Translations under genes and position numbers: made by a program
The notes under the pieces: model-generated
Seen by the model: only the letters and a program-made list of their open reading frames with translations
What the model was told of the DNA's origin: nothing
The model's database searches: none
From: Vulcaniibacterium thermophilum
GTDB lineage: Bacteria; Pseudomonadota; Gammaproteobacteria; Xanthomonadales; Xanthomonadaceae
DNA: 64,000 bases
Reading direction: 5' to 3'
Assembly (NCBI RefSeq): GCF_007923255.1
Contig: NZ_VOHJ01000005.1
Coordinates: 1-64,000, forward strand
In this document: positions 16,752-28,440 of the stretch, piece by piece
Layout of the letters: each line of letters opens with the position of its first letter
How positions within the stretch are numbered: the first letter of the stretch is position 1

Positions 16752-17249
16752 TCATTCGCATGTGCCCCGCAACTGCAGGGTCGCTGCGAAGGACGGGAGC
16801 GAAACCTCCGAAGCGGCGGCGGATTGCCGTGAGGCGTCACTGAGATAGATCCGCGCCCTGCCCTGCGCATCGAGCGTCGGCGGTGCGGCGGTGCCGGGCT
16901 TGCGCCAGATGCGCACGATCGCCTGCTGCCGGGAGCAATCGGCATTTGGCACCCGAATCTCGTCGTTGAGGATCCAGCCGCGCACTGGCGATGGCACCGC
17001 CTGCGCGGCATCGACCAAACGGGCACGCGGCTGGCAGCGCGGCGAGGTGCGCACGGCGGTCAGCCGATACGGCGCCGCGGGATCGCCGGTGAACACGCCT
17101 TCCAACCGCGCACAGGCCTCGGGAATCGTGCGCACGCCGTGAACCGCGCCGGGCACCTGCGGCGCGGCAGGCGCGCGGCGGATCTCGGGCGCGTCCTGCG
17201 CCCATACAGGCAACACCAGAGCGAGCGTGAGCGTCAGGGCAAGGCGCAT
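16752..17249 (-). CDS. Secreted hypothetical protein
   Basis: A 165-residue protein beginning with a signal peptide (LALTLTLALVLPVWAQ). The mature part holds four cysteines (ACARL, PRCQPRARL, ADCSRQ, GTCE), consistent with an oxidised periplasmic protein. The RTSPRCQPRARLVDA and WILNDEIRVPNADCSRQQAIVRIWRK stretches recall small xanthomonad secreted proteins of unknown role. I start at 17249 rather than further upstream because the signal peptide begins there. Confidence 0.6.
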   Translation of the reverse strand: MRLALTLTLALVLPVWAQDAPEIRRAPAAPQVPGAVHGVRTIPEACARLEGVFTGDPAAPYRLTAVRTSPRCQPRARLVDAAQAVPSPVRGWILNDEIRVPNADCSRQQAIVRIWRKPGTAAPPTLDAQGRARIYLSDASRQSAAASEVSLPSFAATLQLRGTCE

Positions 17250-17493
17250 GGGAGGGCTCCGGCGACGATCTGCCGCGAGGCTGCCACGCGGCATATGAAC
17301 CGCGCGGCATCGCTCGGTGTCTGCGTGCGAGACGCACCCCATGCCGCGGTGCAACAGCCCTTTCACCCCGGTTGCCGCTAGGCTCCACCTACGGCCGCGC
17401 GGCCGAGCAGGCCGCGGCCGGGTAGCCATTGACCTCGCGCGCGGACCGGCGCCCCACCGCCGGAGCTGCGGCACTCACTTGGGGAGAGTCGGA

Positions 17494-19539
<2,046 letters not shown>

Positions 19540-19563
19540 GTCGGCCCGCGCAAGCGCCGCACC

Positions 19564-19594
19564 GAACGCCCCGCTCCGGCGGGGCGTTCCTTTT
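19564..19594 (+). terminator. Rho-independent terminator of hppA
   Basis: A 10-bp stem GAACGCCCCG/CGGGGCGTTC with a 6-nt loop is followed by CTTTT. It separates hppA from ppa. Confidence 0.88.
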
Positions 19595-19715
19595 GGGGTG
19601 CCCGAAGGAGCGCCAACCTGCTTGCTGCATCGCAACAGAGGGCCGCGTAGAATGCGCGCCCACGTCATTTCCCGCCCGCGCGCTCCACCCGCGCGGGCCG
19701 CATTCGGAGCGAAGC

Positions 19716-20270
19716 ATGGGTCTGGATCTGGTCCCCACCGGCAAGAATCCGCCGGAGGAAATCAACGTCGTCATCGAAATCCCGAAGGACGCCGAGCCGG
19801 TCAAGTACGAGGTCGACAAGGCCACCGGCGCGATCTTCGTCGACCGCATCCTGTCCACGCCGATGCGGTATCCGTGCAACTACGGCTACGTGCCGCACAC
19901 GCTGTGCGGCGACGGCGATCCGGCCGACGTGCTGGTGGTGCTGCCGCTGCCGCTGATCCCGGGCTCGGTGATCCGCTGCCGCCCGGTCGGCGTGCTGAAG
20001 ATGACCGACGAGGCGGGCAGCGACGAGAAACTGCTGGCGGTGCCGGTGGAGAAGGTGTTCGCCGGCTACGCCCACATCAGCGACATCGACCAGGTCAGCG
20101 CGCACTGGTGCGAGCGCATCGGCCACTTCTTCGAGCACTACAAGGATCTCGAGAAGGGCAAGTGGGTGAAGGTCGACGGCTGGGGCAACGCCGCCGAGGC
20201 CAAGCAGATCCTGATCGACGCGATCGCGCGCTACAACGCCACCGCCGACGCCGACAAGCCGAAGTTCTGA
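19716..20270 (+). CDS. ppa: Inorganic pyrophosphatase, family I
   Basis: A 184-residue soluble enzyme hydrolysing PPi to phosphate in the cytoplasm. Signatures are [18 protein letters not shown] (18-35), [12 protein letters not shown] (51-62) and the metal-binding DGDPADVLV (66-74). GAAGC precedes the ATG. A TAGAAT at 19648-19653 is a plausible -10 with no good -35. A separate promoter is likely because hppA has its own terminator. The cell thus carries both soluble and membrane PPi hydrolysis beside a PPi-using glycolytic kinase. Confidence 0.96.
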   Translation: MGLDLVPTGKNPPEEINVVIEIPKDAEPVKYEVDKATGAIFVDRILSTPMRYPCNYGYVPHTLCGDGDPADVLVVLPLPLIPGSVIRCRPVGVLKMTDEAGSDEKLLAVPVEKVFAGYAHISDIDQVSAHWCERIGHFFEHYKDLEKGKWVKVDGWGNAAEAKQILIDAIARYNATADADKPKF

Positions 20271-20283
20271 CCGCGCGCCGCGC

Positions 20284-21258
20284 TCAGCCGTTGTCGGCCG
20301 CGCGGTGCGCGGCCGCCGGCTCCGCCTCCGGCAGCACCGCGGCGCGGCCGACCATCGCGTTGAGCGCGCCGAACCAGGCGAGCTCGTTCTCGAGCAACAC
20401 CCCCTGGCTGGGTCCGCGGATCTCGTCCAGGAACCGCGCCAGCAGCGCGCGGAAGGCGGGGCGTCCGCTCTCGGCATCGCCATGCTCGGCCCACAGGCCG
20501 CGCCAGGCGCGCGCGAAGCGCCCGGCGATCTGGCCCATGACCGGCAGATTGGGGTGCGGGCGCGCATCGTTGAACAGCAGCGCCAGATGGGTGTTGAGTT
20601 CCCACGGGCTCATCACCGCCGGCACGTTGGCCGTTTCGCAGGGAAACGCCGCCCGCTCGCCCTCGACCGGCGCGACCATCCGCGGCGACCAGCCGGCGAC
20701 GGCCGCCGCATGCGGGCGTCCCTTCGCCACCAGCTCCCAGAACGCGCTTCCGCCGACGGTATCGACCACGAGGTGGATGCGCTCGCGGACGGCATCGTTG
20801 ACCACGCTGTGCTGGCGCCAGGTGTCGAAGATCCAGCACTCGCCCGCCGCCATGTGCAGGACCTGACCGCCGCATTCGAAGCGCACGGTCGGCTGGGTCA
20901 CGATCGGAACGTGCACGCGCACGCGCTCGGCCCAGTAGTAGCCCTGGTCGGCGTGGCGGGTCACCTCGGCGTTGCCGGACAGCCGCATCAACCGGCTGCG
21001 TCCGACCACCGCGCCGAGACTGGCGAACACCTGGGTGAGATACGGACAGCGCAGCAGATGCGGCGTCGGTCGCATCGCGCCGGCGAAGCCCTCGTCGTCG
21101 GGGTCGCCGTTCACCGCCACCAGCGGCAGCATCGAATTGCCGGGAAAGCCCTGCGGGTGCGGCTTCCACGCGTCCTCGCCGATGGCCGCGATCTCGGCGG
21201 CCAGGCGGTCGGCGTCGAAGCGCAGCGGCAGTTGGATGAACGGTACCTGGAGTTTCAT
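20284..21258 (-). CDS. Aspartyl/asparaginyl beta-hydroxylase family protein
   Basis: A 324-residue Fe(II)/2-oxoglutarate dioxygenase-like protein. The N-terminal half carries the family pattern: RHADQGYYWAERVRVHVPI (101-119) with likely ligands His102 and Asp104, then GECWIFDTWRQHSVVND (139-155) and RIHLVVD (160-166) with the distal His and Arg. The C-terminal part (about 170-324) is an extension without a motif I recognise. The natural substrate is unknown. It converges with ppa (13 bp between stops) and lies downstream of the TonB receptor terminator, so it is probably a separate unit. Confidence 0.85.
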   Translation of the reverse strand: MKLQVPFIQLPLRFDADRLAAEIAAIGEDAWKPHPQGFPGNSMLPLVAVNGDPDDEGFAGAMRPTPHLLRCPYLTQVFASLGAVVGRSRLMRLSGNAEVTRHADQGYYWAERVRVHVPIVTQPTVRFECGGQVLHMAAGECWIFDTWRQHSVVNDAVRERIHLVVDTVGGSAFWELVAKGRPHAAAVAGWSPRMVAPVEGERAAFPCETANVPAVMSPWELNTHLALLFNDARPHPNLPVMGQIAGRFARAWRGLWAEHGDAESGRPAFRALLARFLDEIRGPSQGVLLENELAWFGALNAMVGRAAVLPEAEPAAAHRAADNG

Positions 21259-21297
21259 GGCGGCCCCTGCGTCGCCGCCATGGTAGCGCAGGGCCCC

Positions 21298-21328
21298 AAA
21301 AAGCTACGGCCCCTTGCGGGGCCGTAGC
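21298..21328 (-). terminator. Rho-independent terminator of the TonB receptor gene
   Basis: An 11-bp perfect stem GCTACGGCCCC/GGGGCCGTAGC has a TTGC-type 4-nt loop, followed on the minus strand by TTTTT. It lies 24 bp past the receptor stop. Confidence 0.92.
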
Positions 21329-21351
21329 GTGCGCTGCGATCGGCCGGGCGA

Positions 21352-24183
21352 TCAGAAGCGCTGGCGGTACTGCACGTACATGAAGCGACCGGGCACGTCG
21401 TACTGCGGATCGAACTGGTTGTAGTTCGCCGTCAGCGACAGCGGCGGATCCTTGTCGAACACGTTGTTCGCGCCGACCGAGACCGTGCCGTTCCACGGCG
21501 TGTTGTAGCGGAACTGCACGTCGTGGTAGGCCACCGCGCCCATGTGGTTGCGCGGCGCCGGACCGGTCGCGATGCGGCGGTCGGGGTCGGAGCAGTACTG
21601 CTGGGCATCCTCACCCGTGAACGGGCAATCCTCGTCGATGCCGGAACGGTAGCGGACGCCCCAGGTCGCACCGAAGTCGCCCATCGTCCAATCCAGGAAC
21701 AGGTTGGACTTGATGCGCCAGTACGGATCGGACGGCAGGTACAGGCCCTGACGCTGTTCCGCCTCGGAATCGACCGTCGCCTTCGTGCTCCAGTTCGACG
21801 TGTAGCTCGTGTCCCACGTGATCGCGAAGCGACCGAACGCCGTCTCGGGCAGACGGTAGTTGACCGTCATGTCCCAGCCCTCGACCTCGTAGGACGCGAG
21901 GTTGAGCAGCGGCATGTCCATCTCGGTGATGATGTACGGGTCGCCCGGATAGTTCGGATCGCGCGAGAACAGGGCGCAGTAGATCGCCTGCTCGCCCGCG
22001 CTGCCCGCGTAGCACTTGTCGAGGATGAACTGCGCCTGCGGGCGCGAGATCGAGTTCTCGATCTCGACCTTCCACCAGTCGAGCGAGATGTCGAACCCTT
22101 CCAGCCAGCCCGGGCTGTAGACCATGCCGAGCGTGCGGGTGGTCGAGGTCTCCGGCTGCAGGGCCTCGTTCGAGGTCCAGGTGAACGGCTCGAGCGTCTG
22201 GCGCGACGAACCGTCGCCCGGCTGCACGAAGTCGGCCGGAACGCCCTCGGCCGTGCAGCGCGCTGCCACCTGCGGGTTCGCACGCAGCGGCGAATCGGAC
22301 GAGCACGGATCGAGGTAGCTCTCGTACGAATCGGCATCGCCGGCGTACAGGTTGTTGATGGTCGGGGCGCGGAAGCCTTCCGACCAGTTGCCGCGGACCA
22401 GCAGTTCATCGAACGGCTTCCAGCGGAAGCCGAACTTGCTGTTCAGCGTGTCGCCGAAGTTGCTGTAGTCCGAGTAGCGGCTGGCGATCGAGAAATCGAG
22501 CAGCTTGGCGAACGGCACATCCGCCAGGACCGGAACCGCCAGTTCGACGTAGAACTCGTCGAGCGAGTAGGAACCCGCGGTGGGCAGGCTGCCGTTGCCG
22601 GTGCTGAGGCCCGCCGCGATGAACGCATCCGGCTCGAACTGGCCGCTCTCGCTCCGGTACTCGTAGCCGGCCGCGAAGCTCAGCATGCCGCCGGGCAGCT
22701 CGACGATGTCGCCGCTGATGTTGGCGGTGTAGCCCTTCGAGGTGACCGAGCTGGAGTCGTGGGCGGTGAACGACGCGTAGGCCAGGGCCTCCGGCGTGAT
22801 CGAACCGTCCGGACCCAGCGGGTTCAGCGGCACGCAGCCGGCGATGACGTTGCCCGGCGTACCGCAGCGGATGACGCCGTCGGCGTCGCGGAACGACGGG
22901 CCGTACGCATTGCGCAGATTGGCGACGTTGAACAGACCATAGGTGAGGTCGTTCTGGTCGGTGCGGTCGTAGCGGTAGCCGACGTCCCAGTCGAACGCGC
23001 GCTCGCCGACTTCGAAGAAGCCGTTCAGGCCGCCGAAGAAGTGCCAGGTCTTCACGTTCTGGTTGAACGACCGGCCGCCGCTCTCGGTGTAACGGCGGTT
23101 GACGCCGATCAGCTCGCGGGCGCCGCCACCGACGCTGCCGCCGTAGAAGCCGTCGGGATTGGTCGGGTTGTAGTAGCTGTTGGCCGCCAGACGGAAACCG
23201 GTCACCGGCATCGCAGCCAGCAACTGCTCCGAAATGCGCTCGTTGTAGAGCATCTCGGTGCGGAAGCTGACCTTGTCGGTGATGTCGTAGGTCGCCTGGG
23301 CGAACAGCGAGGTGCGCTCCTGCGGCGTCAGCAGGTAGTTGTCGGGCGCGGTGTTGTAGCCGTTGACGACCGAGTCGTACGGCACCGGGTTGCCGTTGGC
23401 GTCGAGAACGTAGCGCTCCTCGTCGACCGGGTCGACGAACGAACCGGGCACGCCCGTGCCGCTCTGGCCGGCGTAGAACGGAGGACCGCCGGCGGAAATG
23501 CTGCGGTCGCCGGCCATCACGTGCTCTTCCTTCACGTACGAGGCGCCGAGCACCACGTTCGAGCGGTCGGTGCTGGTGCCGATCGTGAAGTCGTAGGCCT
23601 GACGGAAGCCATCGCCCTTGTCGAACTCGCCCAGGTAGGCGCCGGCTTCGGCACCGTCGAAGTTGGAGCGGGTGATGATGTTCACCACGCCCGCGATCGC
23701 GTCCGAGCCGTAGATGGTGGACGCGCCGTCCTTCAGGACTTCGACGCGTTCGATGATCGCGGCCGGGATCGTGTTGAGGTCGACGCTGCCGCCCAGGGTG
23801 GTGGTCCAGCGACGGCCGTTCACCAGAACGAGCGTGCGACCCTCGCCGAGGTTGCGCAGGCTGATGCCCGCAGAGCCGTCACCGCCGTTGTTGAAGGTGG
23901 TGTTCAGCGCAGCACCGTTGCTGGAAATGCGCTGCAGCACGTCGGCGACCGAGGTCACGCCCTGCTTCTGGATCTCCTGCCGGCTCAGCGTGAAGATCGG
24001 CTGGGACGTTTCGATGTCCGCGCGCTTGATGCGCGAACCGGTGACTTCGATGCGATCGAGCTCGGTCGGCTGGCTGCCCTCGGCACCCGCGTCCTGCGCG
24101 AAGGCGGCCGTCGGCGCCAGCGCGAACGCGATCGCCGCCGGCAGGACGCCGAACCGCACAGAGCGGTTGATGCGATGCTTCAT
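21352..24183 (-). CDS. TonB-dependent outer-membrane receptor
   Basis: A 943-residue precursor with a signal peptide ending AFAQ (about residue 30) and a TonB-box-like start ([12 protein letters not shown]). The plug domain covers about 45-170 ([55 protein letters not shown]). A 22-strand-type barrel follows, ending in the aromatic residue (QYRQRF) used for outer-membrane insertion. It belongs to the large peptide/carbohydrate-type receptors abundant in xanthomonads; the ligand cannot be read from sequence. GGAGAGAGATCACG is the ribosome binding site. The AraC gene 51 bp upstream on the same strand is its likely regulator. Confidence 0.95.
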   Translation of the reverse strand: MKHRINRSVRFGVLPAAIAFALAPTAAFAQDAGAEGSQPTELDRIEVTGSRIKRADIETSQPIFTLSRQEIQKQGVTSVADVLQRISSNGAALNTTFNNGGDGSAGISLRNLGEGRTLVLVNGRRWTTTLGGSVDLNTIPAAIIERVEVLKDGASTIYGSDAIAGVVNIITRSNFDGAEAGAYLGEFDKGDGFRQAYDFTIGTSTDRSNVVLGASYVKEEHVMAGDRSISAGGPPFYAGQSGTGVPGSFVDPVDEERYVLDANGNPVPYDSVVNGYNTAPDNYLLTPQERTSLFAQATYDITDKVSFRTEMLYNERISEQLLAAMPVTGFRLAANSYYNPTNPDGFYGGSVGGGARELIGVNRRYTESGGRSFNQNVKTWHFFGGLNGFFEVGERAFDWDVGYRYDRTDQNDLTYGLFNVANLRNAYGPSFRDADGVIRCGTPGNVIAGCVPLNPLGPDGSITPEALAYASFTAHDSSSVTSKGYTANISGDIVELPGGMLSFAAGYEYRSESGQFEPDAFIAAGLSTGNGSLPTAGSYSLDEFYVELAVPVLADVPFAKLLDFSIASRYSDYSNFGDTLNSKFGFRWKPFDELLVRGNWSEGFRAPTINNLYAGDADSYESYLDPCSSDSPLRANPQVAARCTAEGVPADFVQPGDGSSRQTLEPFTWTSNEALQPETSTTRTLGMVYSPGWLEGFDISLDWWKVEIENSISRPQAQFILDKCYAGSAGEQAIYCALFSRDPNYPGDPYIITEMDMPLLNLASYEVEGWDMTVNYRLPETAFGRFAITWDTSYTSNWSTKATVDSEAEQRQGLYLPSDPYWRIKSNLFLDWTMGDFGATWGVRYRSGIDEDCPFTGEDAQQYCSDPDRRIATGPAPRNHMGAVAYHDVQFRYNTPWNGTVSVGANNVFDKDPPLSLTANYNQFDPQYDVPGRFMYVQYRQRF

Positions 24184-24234
24184 CGTGATCTCTCTCCGGA
24201 AGTAGTTATCGGCGCGTTAAAGCGCTTCGCAAAC

Positions 24235-25158
24235 TTACGTGCCGGTCTTCGATACCGCTTTGCCGCCCGCCCTCGAAGGCTTTGCCGGATTTGCCCGTGC
24301 AGTCATGTGCAGACCGCTGCGGTACTGCGTGGCCGACATCCCGTGCCGGGCGCGGAACGCGCGCGCGAAGCTGCAGCAGTTGTCGAAGCCGCACGCCGCG
24401 GCGACTTCGCCGATCGTCATCGTCGTGGTGCGCAGCAGGTCGGCGGCGCGGTCGAGACGGATGCGCACCGAAGCGGCCTGCGGACTTTCGTCGTAGAGCG
24501 AATGGAACGTCTTGGAGAAGTACCAGGCGGAGAAGCTGGTGAGCTGCGCCAGCTCGCCGATGCGCACGACGCGGTCGCTGTTGCCTTCCAGGTACAGGCG
24601 CGCGCGCTGCAGGCGGCCGAACACCTGGCGCTTGCGGCTGCGCGAGCGTCCCGGGCAGCGCGGGATGCGCGCGTGCAGTTCGCGCTGCAAGCCGCCCAGG
24701 TGCAGCAGCAGCGGACGCAGCGCGCCGACGTCGCGCTGGCCGTCTCCTTCGGCGAGCAGATGCTCGAGCGCGCGCCGCCAGAGCTGCAGGGTGATCCGGC
24801 GCTCGCGCGGGGCCATCGCGCCGCGGCCGGCGTACAGCACCGCCTCGGAGTACTGGCCCAGCAGGCGCTGGGCTTCGCCGTTCACCGCGAGGCCGATGCA
24901 CAGCCCGTCGCGGTCGACCTGCACCGAGGGATGCGAGTCGCGCTCGAACGCGATCCAGTCGCCCGCGCGCAGGCGGAAGCGGCCTTCGCGGGCTTCCACC
25001 CAGGCGCTGCCGCGCAACTGGAACCAGACCGAGAACGCGTTGCCGGCGAGCTGGAGGCTGCCCAGTCGGGAGACGCCGAAGCACGCCGCCTGCGGCGCCG
25101 CATCCGGAAGATCGATCGACAGCAACTGGCCGCGGTCGGCCCAGAGCGCCTTGGACAT
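24235..25158 (-). CDS. AraC-family transcriptional regulator
   Basis: A 307-residue regulator with an N-terminal cupin-like sensing region (SVWFQLRGSAWVEAREGRFRLRAGDW, about 43-68). A C-terminal AraC-type double helix-turn-helix spans about 190-285: RIGELAQLTSFSAWYFSKTFHSLYDESP, then TIGEVAAACGFDNCCSFARAFRARHGMSATQYR. It is transcribed toward the TonB receptor with a 51-bp gap, so regulation of receptor expression, possibly in one transcript, is the simplest reading. The inducer is unknown. Confidence 0.92.
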   Translation of the reverse strand: MSKALWADRGQLLSIDLPDAAPQAACFGVSRLGSLQLAGNAFSVWFQLRGSAWVEAREGRFRLRAGDWIAFERDSHPSVQVDRDGLCIGLAVNGEAQRLLGQYSEAVLYAGRGAMAPRERRITLQLWRRALEHLLAEGDGQRDVGALRPLLLHLGGLQRELHARIPRCPGRSRSRKRQVFGRLQRARLYLEGNSDRVVRIGELAQLTSFSAWYFSKTFHSLYDESPQAASVRIRLDRAADLLRTTTMTIGEVAAACGFDNCCSFARAFRARHGMSATQYRSGLHMTARANPAKPSRAGGKAVSKTGT

Positions 25159-25301
25159 GATCCACCTCGATTGCCTGAGAAAGGCCGGTGGATTTGCCTG
25201 ATCCCGCCGCTGGCTTCAGGAAATTGGGCGGAGAGTCCTACGAAATCTTCCGGAAGCGTCCGACGAAAGAGTTCCGATAGCCGGATCGCCTTGCGGATCA
25301 A

Positions 25302-27614
25302 TCACTTGACCCAGCCCGCCACCCCGCGCGGCGGCTCCGGCGGCAGCGGCATGAAGGCGATGTCGGAACCGTCCTCGGTCGCCAGCGGCACGTAGATCGC
25401 GTTGCCGCTGCCGCTGACGCTGAAGCCGTTGGTGGTGAACAGCCGGTCGCGATCGAGGCAACGCGGCGGCGGCGGCGCGTCGCTGCCGATCTCGCGCAGG
25501 CGGGCGGCGCAATCGGCCGCCTGCTCGAGGTAGTAGATGCGTCCGTCGCGGGCGATGTCCCAGTTGCGGAACGCCCAGCGCGCCGGCGCTTCGGCGTCGA
25601 TCCGCCGCACGCTGCCCGGCGAGAGCGCGAGATCCGCCTGCCAGAGCCCGTCCTCGGACAGCCGGGTGAACAGCACGCGGTCGCGCAACGGATCGACCTT
25701 CGCCAGCGACACGTCTTCCAGCGTCGCCAGCGCGCGCCACGGCGCGCGGCTGCGGTCGAACAGCGTCAGCCGGACCTGGCCTGCGCCATCGCCGCTGCCG
25801 ACCAGCACGCGATCGGGTTGCGGCAGGTACAGGCCCTGGATCGGATCGGTGACCGGCACCGGCAGCATCGTCACCTGGCCGGTGGCGGGCGTCACTTCGT
25901 ACAGGCCGATCCGCCCCTGTCCGTCGCGGCCGACCACCAGCAGACGCCGGCTGTCCCACGACCACTCGGGCATGCGCCGCATGTCCGGATTCACCGCCGA
26001 CAGCAGCCGCGGCGGCGTGCGCGCCGCCACGTCCGCCCACCACAGCGCGAACTGGCCGGAGCGGTCGGAGGTGAACACGATCTGCCGCGCATCCGGCGCG
26101 ATCGCCGGCTGCGCGTCGCGCCCGGACGAGGCGAACAGACGCTCGCCGACCGCCTCCCGGCCCGACGGCGCCACCCGCTCGAAGCGGAACAGGCCGAACT
26201 CCGGACGGCGGTTGACGAACGCCAGCCAGCGCCCCGCCACCACCGGCGACTGCGCGTTGTCGATGCCGAGATCGCGCACCTCGCGCGTGCGCAGGTCGAA
26301 GCGGTACACGCGCGTGCCGCTGTCGATGCGGCGGCCGAACACCAGCCCTTCGCCGTCGGGAAGCCAGTCCCAGCCGCGGATCTCCATCCGCTGCCCGGTC
26401 AGCGGCTCGGCCCGCCCGCCCTCGGCCGGGACCCGCCACAGGTCGCCGAGCTGCGGGTTGCGCGCGAACACGATCCAGCGGCCGTCCGGCGAGTAGCGCG
26501 GCGCGTGGTCGAGATCGCGCGCGGCGCTGGCGTAGGGAATCGCGCGCCAGGCGCCGCTGGCCAGATCGAGCACGCGCAGCCCCACCCGCACGCCCTCGGC
26601 ATGCATGCTGCCGAACAGCAGCCCCTGTCCGTCGGGCGTCCAACTGAAGCTGACCAGATCGCGCGGATCGCAGTCGGTCGCCTTGCGCGGCTCGCCGCCG
26701 CTGGCCGGCACCACCATCACGCTGCAGGCGGCGCCCGGGCCGCGGCGCTCGAACGCGATCCGGCGGCCGTCCGGCGACCACGCCGGATTGCGGTCGGAGG
26801 CGCCGGCGGGCGGCGCGGTCAGCGCGCGCGCCGTGGTCGGCTCGGTGGTCTGCACGAAGATCGCGGTGCCGCGCCGCTGCGGCCGGCTGGCGGCGTAGGC
26901 CACCATCGCCGCGTCCGGGGAGAGCGTCGGCGCGAATTCGAAGCCGGGCGCCGAGGTCAGCAGGCGGTAGGGCCGCCCCGTCTGCGAGGCGTCCGCGAGG
27001 CTGCGGGCCAGATCGGCCATTTCCGCCTCGCGCCGCACCAGCAGCACCGCCAGGATCAGCACCAGCGCGGTCAGCACGACCGCCGCGACGATGAGCGCGC
27101 GGCGCCCCGGGCTTGCGCCGCGGGCCGGGCGCGCGGGCGCCGCCGCAGGCGCTGGCGGGACCGGCGACGCAGGCAGGGACGGCGAGGGCTCGGGCGCGTC
27201 GATCACCGCCAGCGGCGGAAGCGTCACCGTCGCCACCGGCAGCGCGGGCTCCGGCGCGTCCAGCCACTCGACCTCGGCCAGAAGGCGGTAGCCGCTCTTG
27301 GCGATGGTCTCGATGTAGCGCGCCTCGCCGCGTCGCTCGCCGAACGCCTTGCGCAGCTGGGTGATCGCCTGCGTGACGACATCGTCGGTCGGCAGCGTGC
27401 CCGGCCATACCTCGGCCAGCAGCGTGTCGCGGCCGACCACCTTCCCCGCGTTGCGCGCAAGCGTCAGCAGCACGCCCATGGCCTTGGGCGTGATCCGCAC
27501 CGGCCGGCGCGCGTGGGGCGCGCGCACCTCGCGCAGCGGAATGTCGACAAGACATTCGCCGACGCGCACGGTCTCGGTCGCTGTCAGGGCCATCGCGGTC
27601 GCGGAGCGCACCAT
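25302..27614 (-). CDS. Membrane-anchored winged-helix regulator with TolB-like sensor domain
   Basis: A 770-residue CadC-like one-component sensor. Residues about 15-115 are an OmpR/PhoB-type winged helix (VRITPKAMGVLLTLARNAGKVVGRDTLL, then QLRKAFGERRGEARYIETIAKSGYRL). A Pro/Ala-rich linker follows, a single transmembrane helix sits around 172-192 (ALIVAAVVLTALVLILAVLLV), and the remainder is a periplasmic TolB/WD40-like beta-propeller with repeated PDGxGLLFGS and SPDGRWIVFAR units. It probably reads a periplasmic signal and acts directly on DNA. The start is uncertain between 27614 and an ATG at 27590; neither has a good ribosome binding site. The target genes are unknown. Confidence 0.9.
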   Translation of the reverse strand: MVRSATAMALTATETVRVGECLVDIPLREVRAPHARRPVRITPKAMGVLLTLARNAGKVVGRDTLLAEVWPGTLPTDDVVTQAITQLRKAFGERRGEARYIETIAKSGYRLLAEVEWLDAPEPALPVATVTLPPLAVIDAPEPSPSLPASPVPPAPAAAPARPARGASPGRRALIVAAVVLTALVLILAVLLVRREAEMADLARSLADASQTGRPYRLLTSAPGFEFAPTLSPDAAMVAYAASRPQRRGTAIFVQTTEPTTARALTAPPAGASDRNPAWSPDGRRIAFERRGPGAACSVMVVPASGGEPRKATDCDPRDLVSFSWTPDGQGLLFGSMHAEGVRVGLRVLDLASGAWRAIPYASAARDLDHAPRYSPDGRWIVFARNPQLGDLWRVPAEGGRAEPLTGQRMEIRGWDWLPDGEGLVFGRRIDSGTRVYRFDLRTREVRDLGIDNAQSPVVAGRWLAFVNRRPEFGLFRFERVAPSGREAVGERLFASSGRDAQPAIAPDARQIVFTSDRSGQFALWWADVAARTPPRLLSAVNPDMRRMPEWSWDSRRLLVVGRDGQGRIGLYEVTPATGQVTMLPVPVTDPIQGLYLPQPDRVLVGSGDGAGQVRLTLFDRSRAPWRALATLEDVSLAKVDPLRDRVLFTRLSEDGLWQADLALSPGSVRRIDAEAPARWAFRNWDIARDGRIYYLEQAADCAARLREIGSDAPPPPRCLDRDRLFTTNGFSVSGSGNAIYVPLATEDGSDIAFMPLPPEPPRGVAGWVK

Positions 27615-27765
27615 CGGAAACCAGAAAGGATGACGGCGCGCTCAGGCACCGTCATGTGCTGAAGGGAACGGGGACAACGCAGCCGCCAGACTCGGCACAA
27701 GCGTGCGGATGCGCGAACGCAGCGATTGTAGGTGTTCGGCAAAGCCGCAGGCTGAACGCCGGCGA

Positions 27766-28440
27766 TCAATCCGCGCGCGAACGCGCGCCGAGCATGGCCA
27801 GGCCGACCAGTCGCGACACCGCGACCGCGACGTACATCACACCGGCGAACATTTCCAGCATCACCAGCGCGCGCGCCGGCGCCCGTTGCGGCACCACATC
27901 GCTCAGCCCCACGCCCGAGAGCGTTGCGAAACTCAGAAACAACAGTTCCATCCAACTGCGCAATTCGCCGAAGCTGCCCGGGTACCACGCCTGGCACACC
28001 AGGAAGGCGAATGCGAACGCCCACGCCAGCAGGGTGAATGCCGCGCCGATCGCGAACCATTCGTCCAGCGTCACCCGGTGGTCGCGCAGCATGTAGAGCA
28101 CCAGCCCGGCGGCGGCGTAGAGGTACAGCGCGCCTTCCAGCAGCCAGCCCCAGAGCTGCCAGTCCGCGCGGTCGGCCAGCACGCCGCCCAGCGAAAGCGC
28201 CGCTCCGGGCAGCGCCAGCAGCCAGGCGATCCAGTTGGCGGTCGGATTGCGGTTCACCACCCACAGCACGAGCGCCAGCACTGCCACCCCGAACGCGCCG
28301 AACATGGCGCGCCCGGCCGCGCTGTCGTCCATCGCCGGGTACAGCACGACGCCCAGAAGCTGCACCGCCAGCAGCCATGCCGATGGATGCCGCCGCGCGA
28401 TCGCCAGCGCGCGCGATCCCGTGCCGGTGGGTGTCCTCAT
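27766..28440 (-). CDS. Ion-channel-like (Ion_trans_2-type) membrane protein
   Basis: A 224-residue protein with about six hydrophobic segments. Near the C-terminus SFATLSGVGLSDVVP sits between the last two helices, where a two-transmembrane potassium channel would have its pore (usual form TVGYGD). Here the filter reads GVGLSD, so ion selectivity is doubtful. Its ATG overlaps the stop of the serine-hydrolase gene (ATGA), implying translational coupling. I infer an inner-membrane channel or channel relic; transport has not been shown by anything in the sequence. Confidence 0.65.
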   Translation of the reverse strand: MRTPTGTGSRALAIARRHPSAWLLAVQLLGVVLYPAMDDSAAGRAMFGAFGVAVLALVLWVVNRNPTANWIAWLLALPGAALSLGGVLADRADWQLWGWLLEGALYLYAAAGLVLYMLRDHRVTLDEWFAIGAAFTLLAWAFAFAFLVCQAWYPGSFGELRSWMELLFLSFATLSGVGLSDVVPQRAPARALVMLEMFAGVMYVAVAVSRLVGLAMLGARSRAD

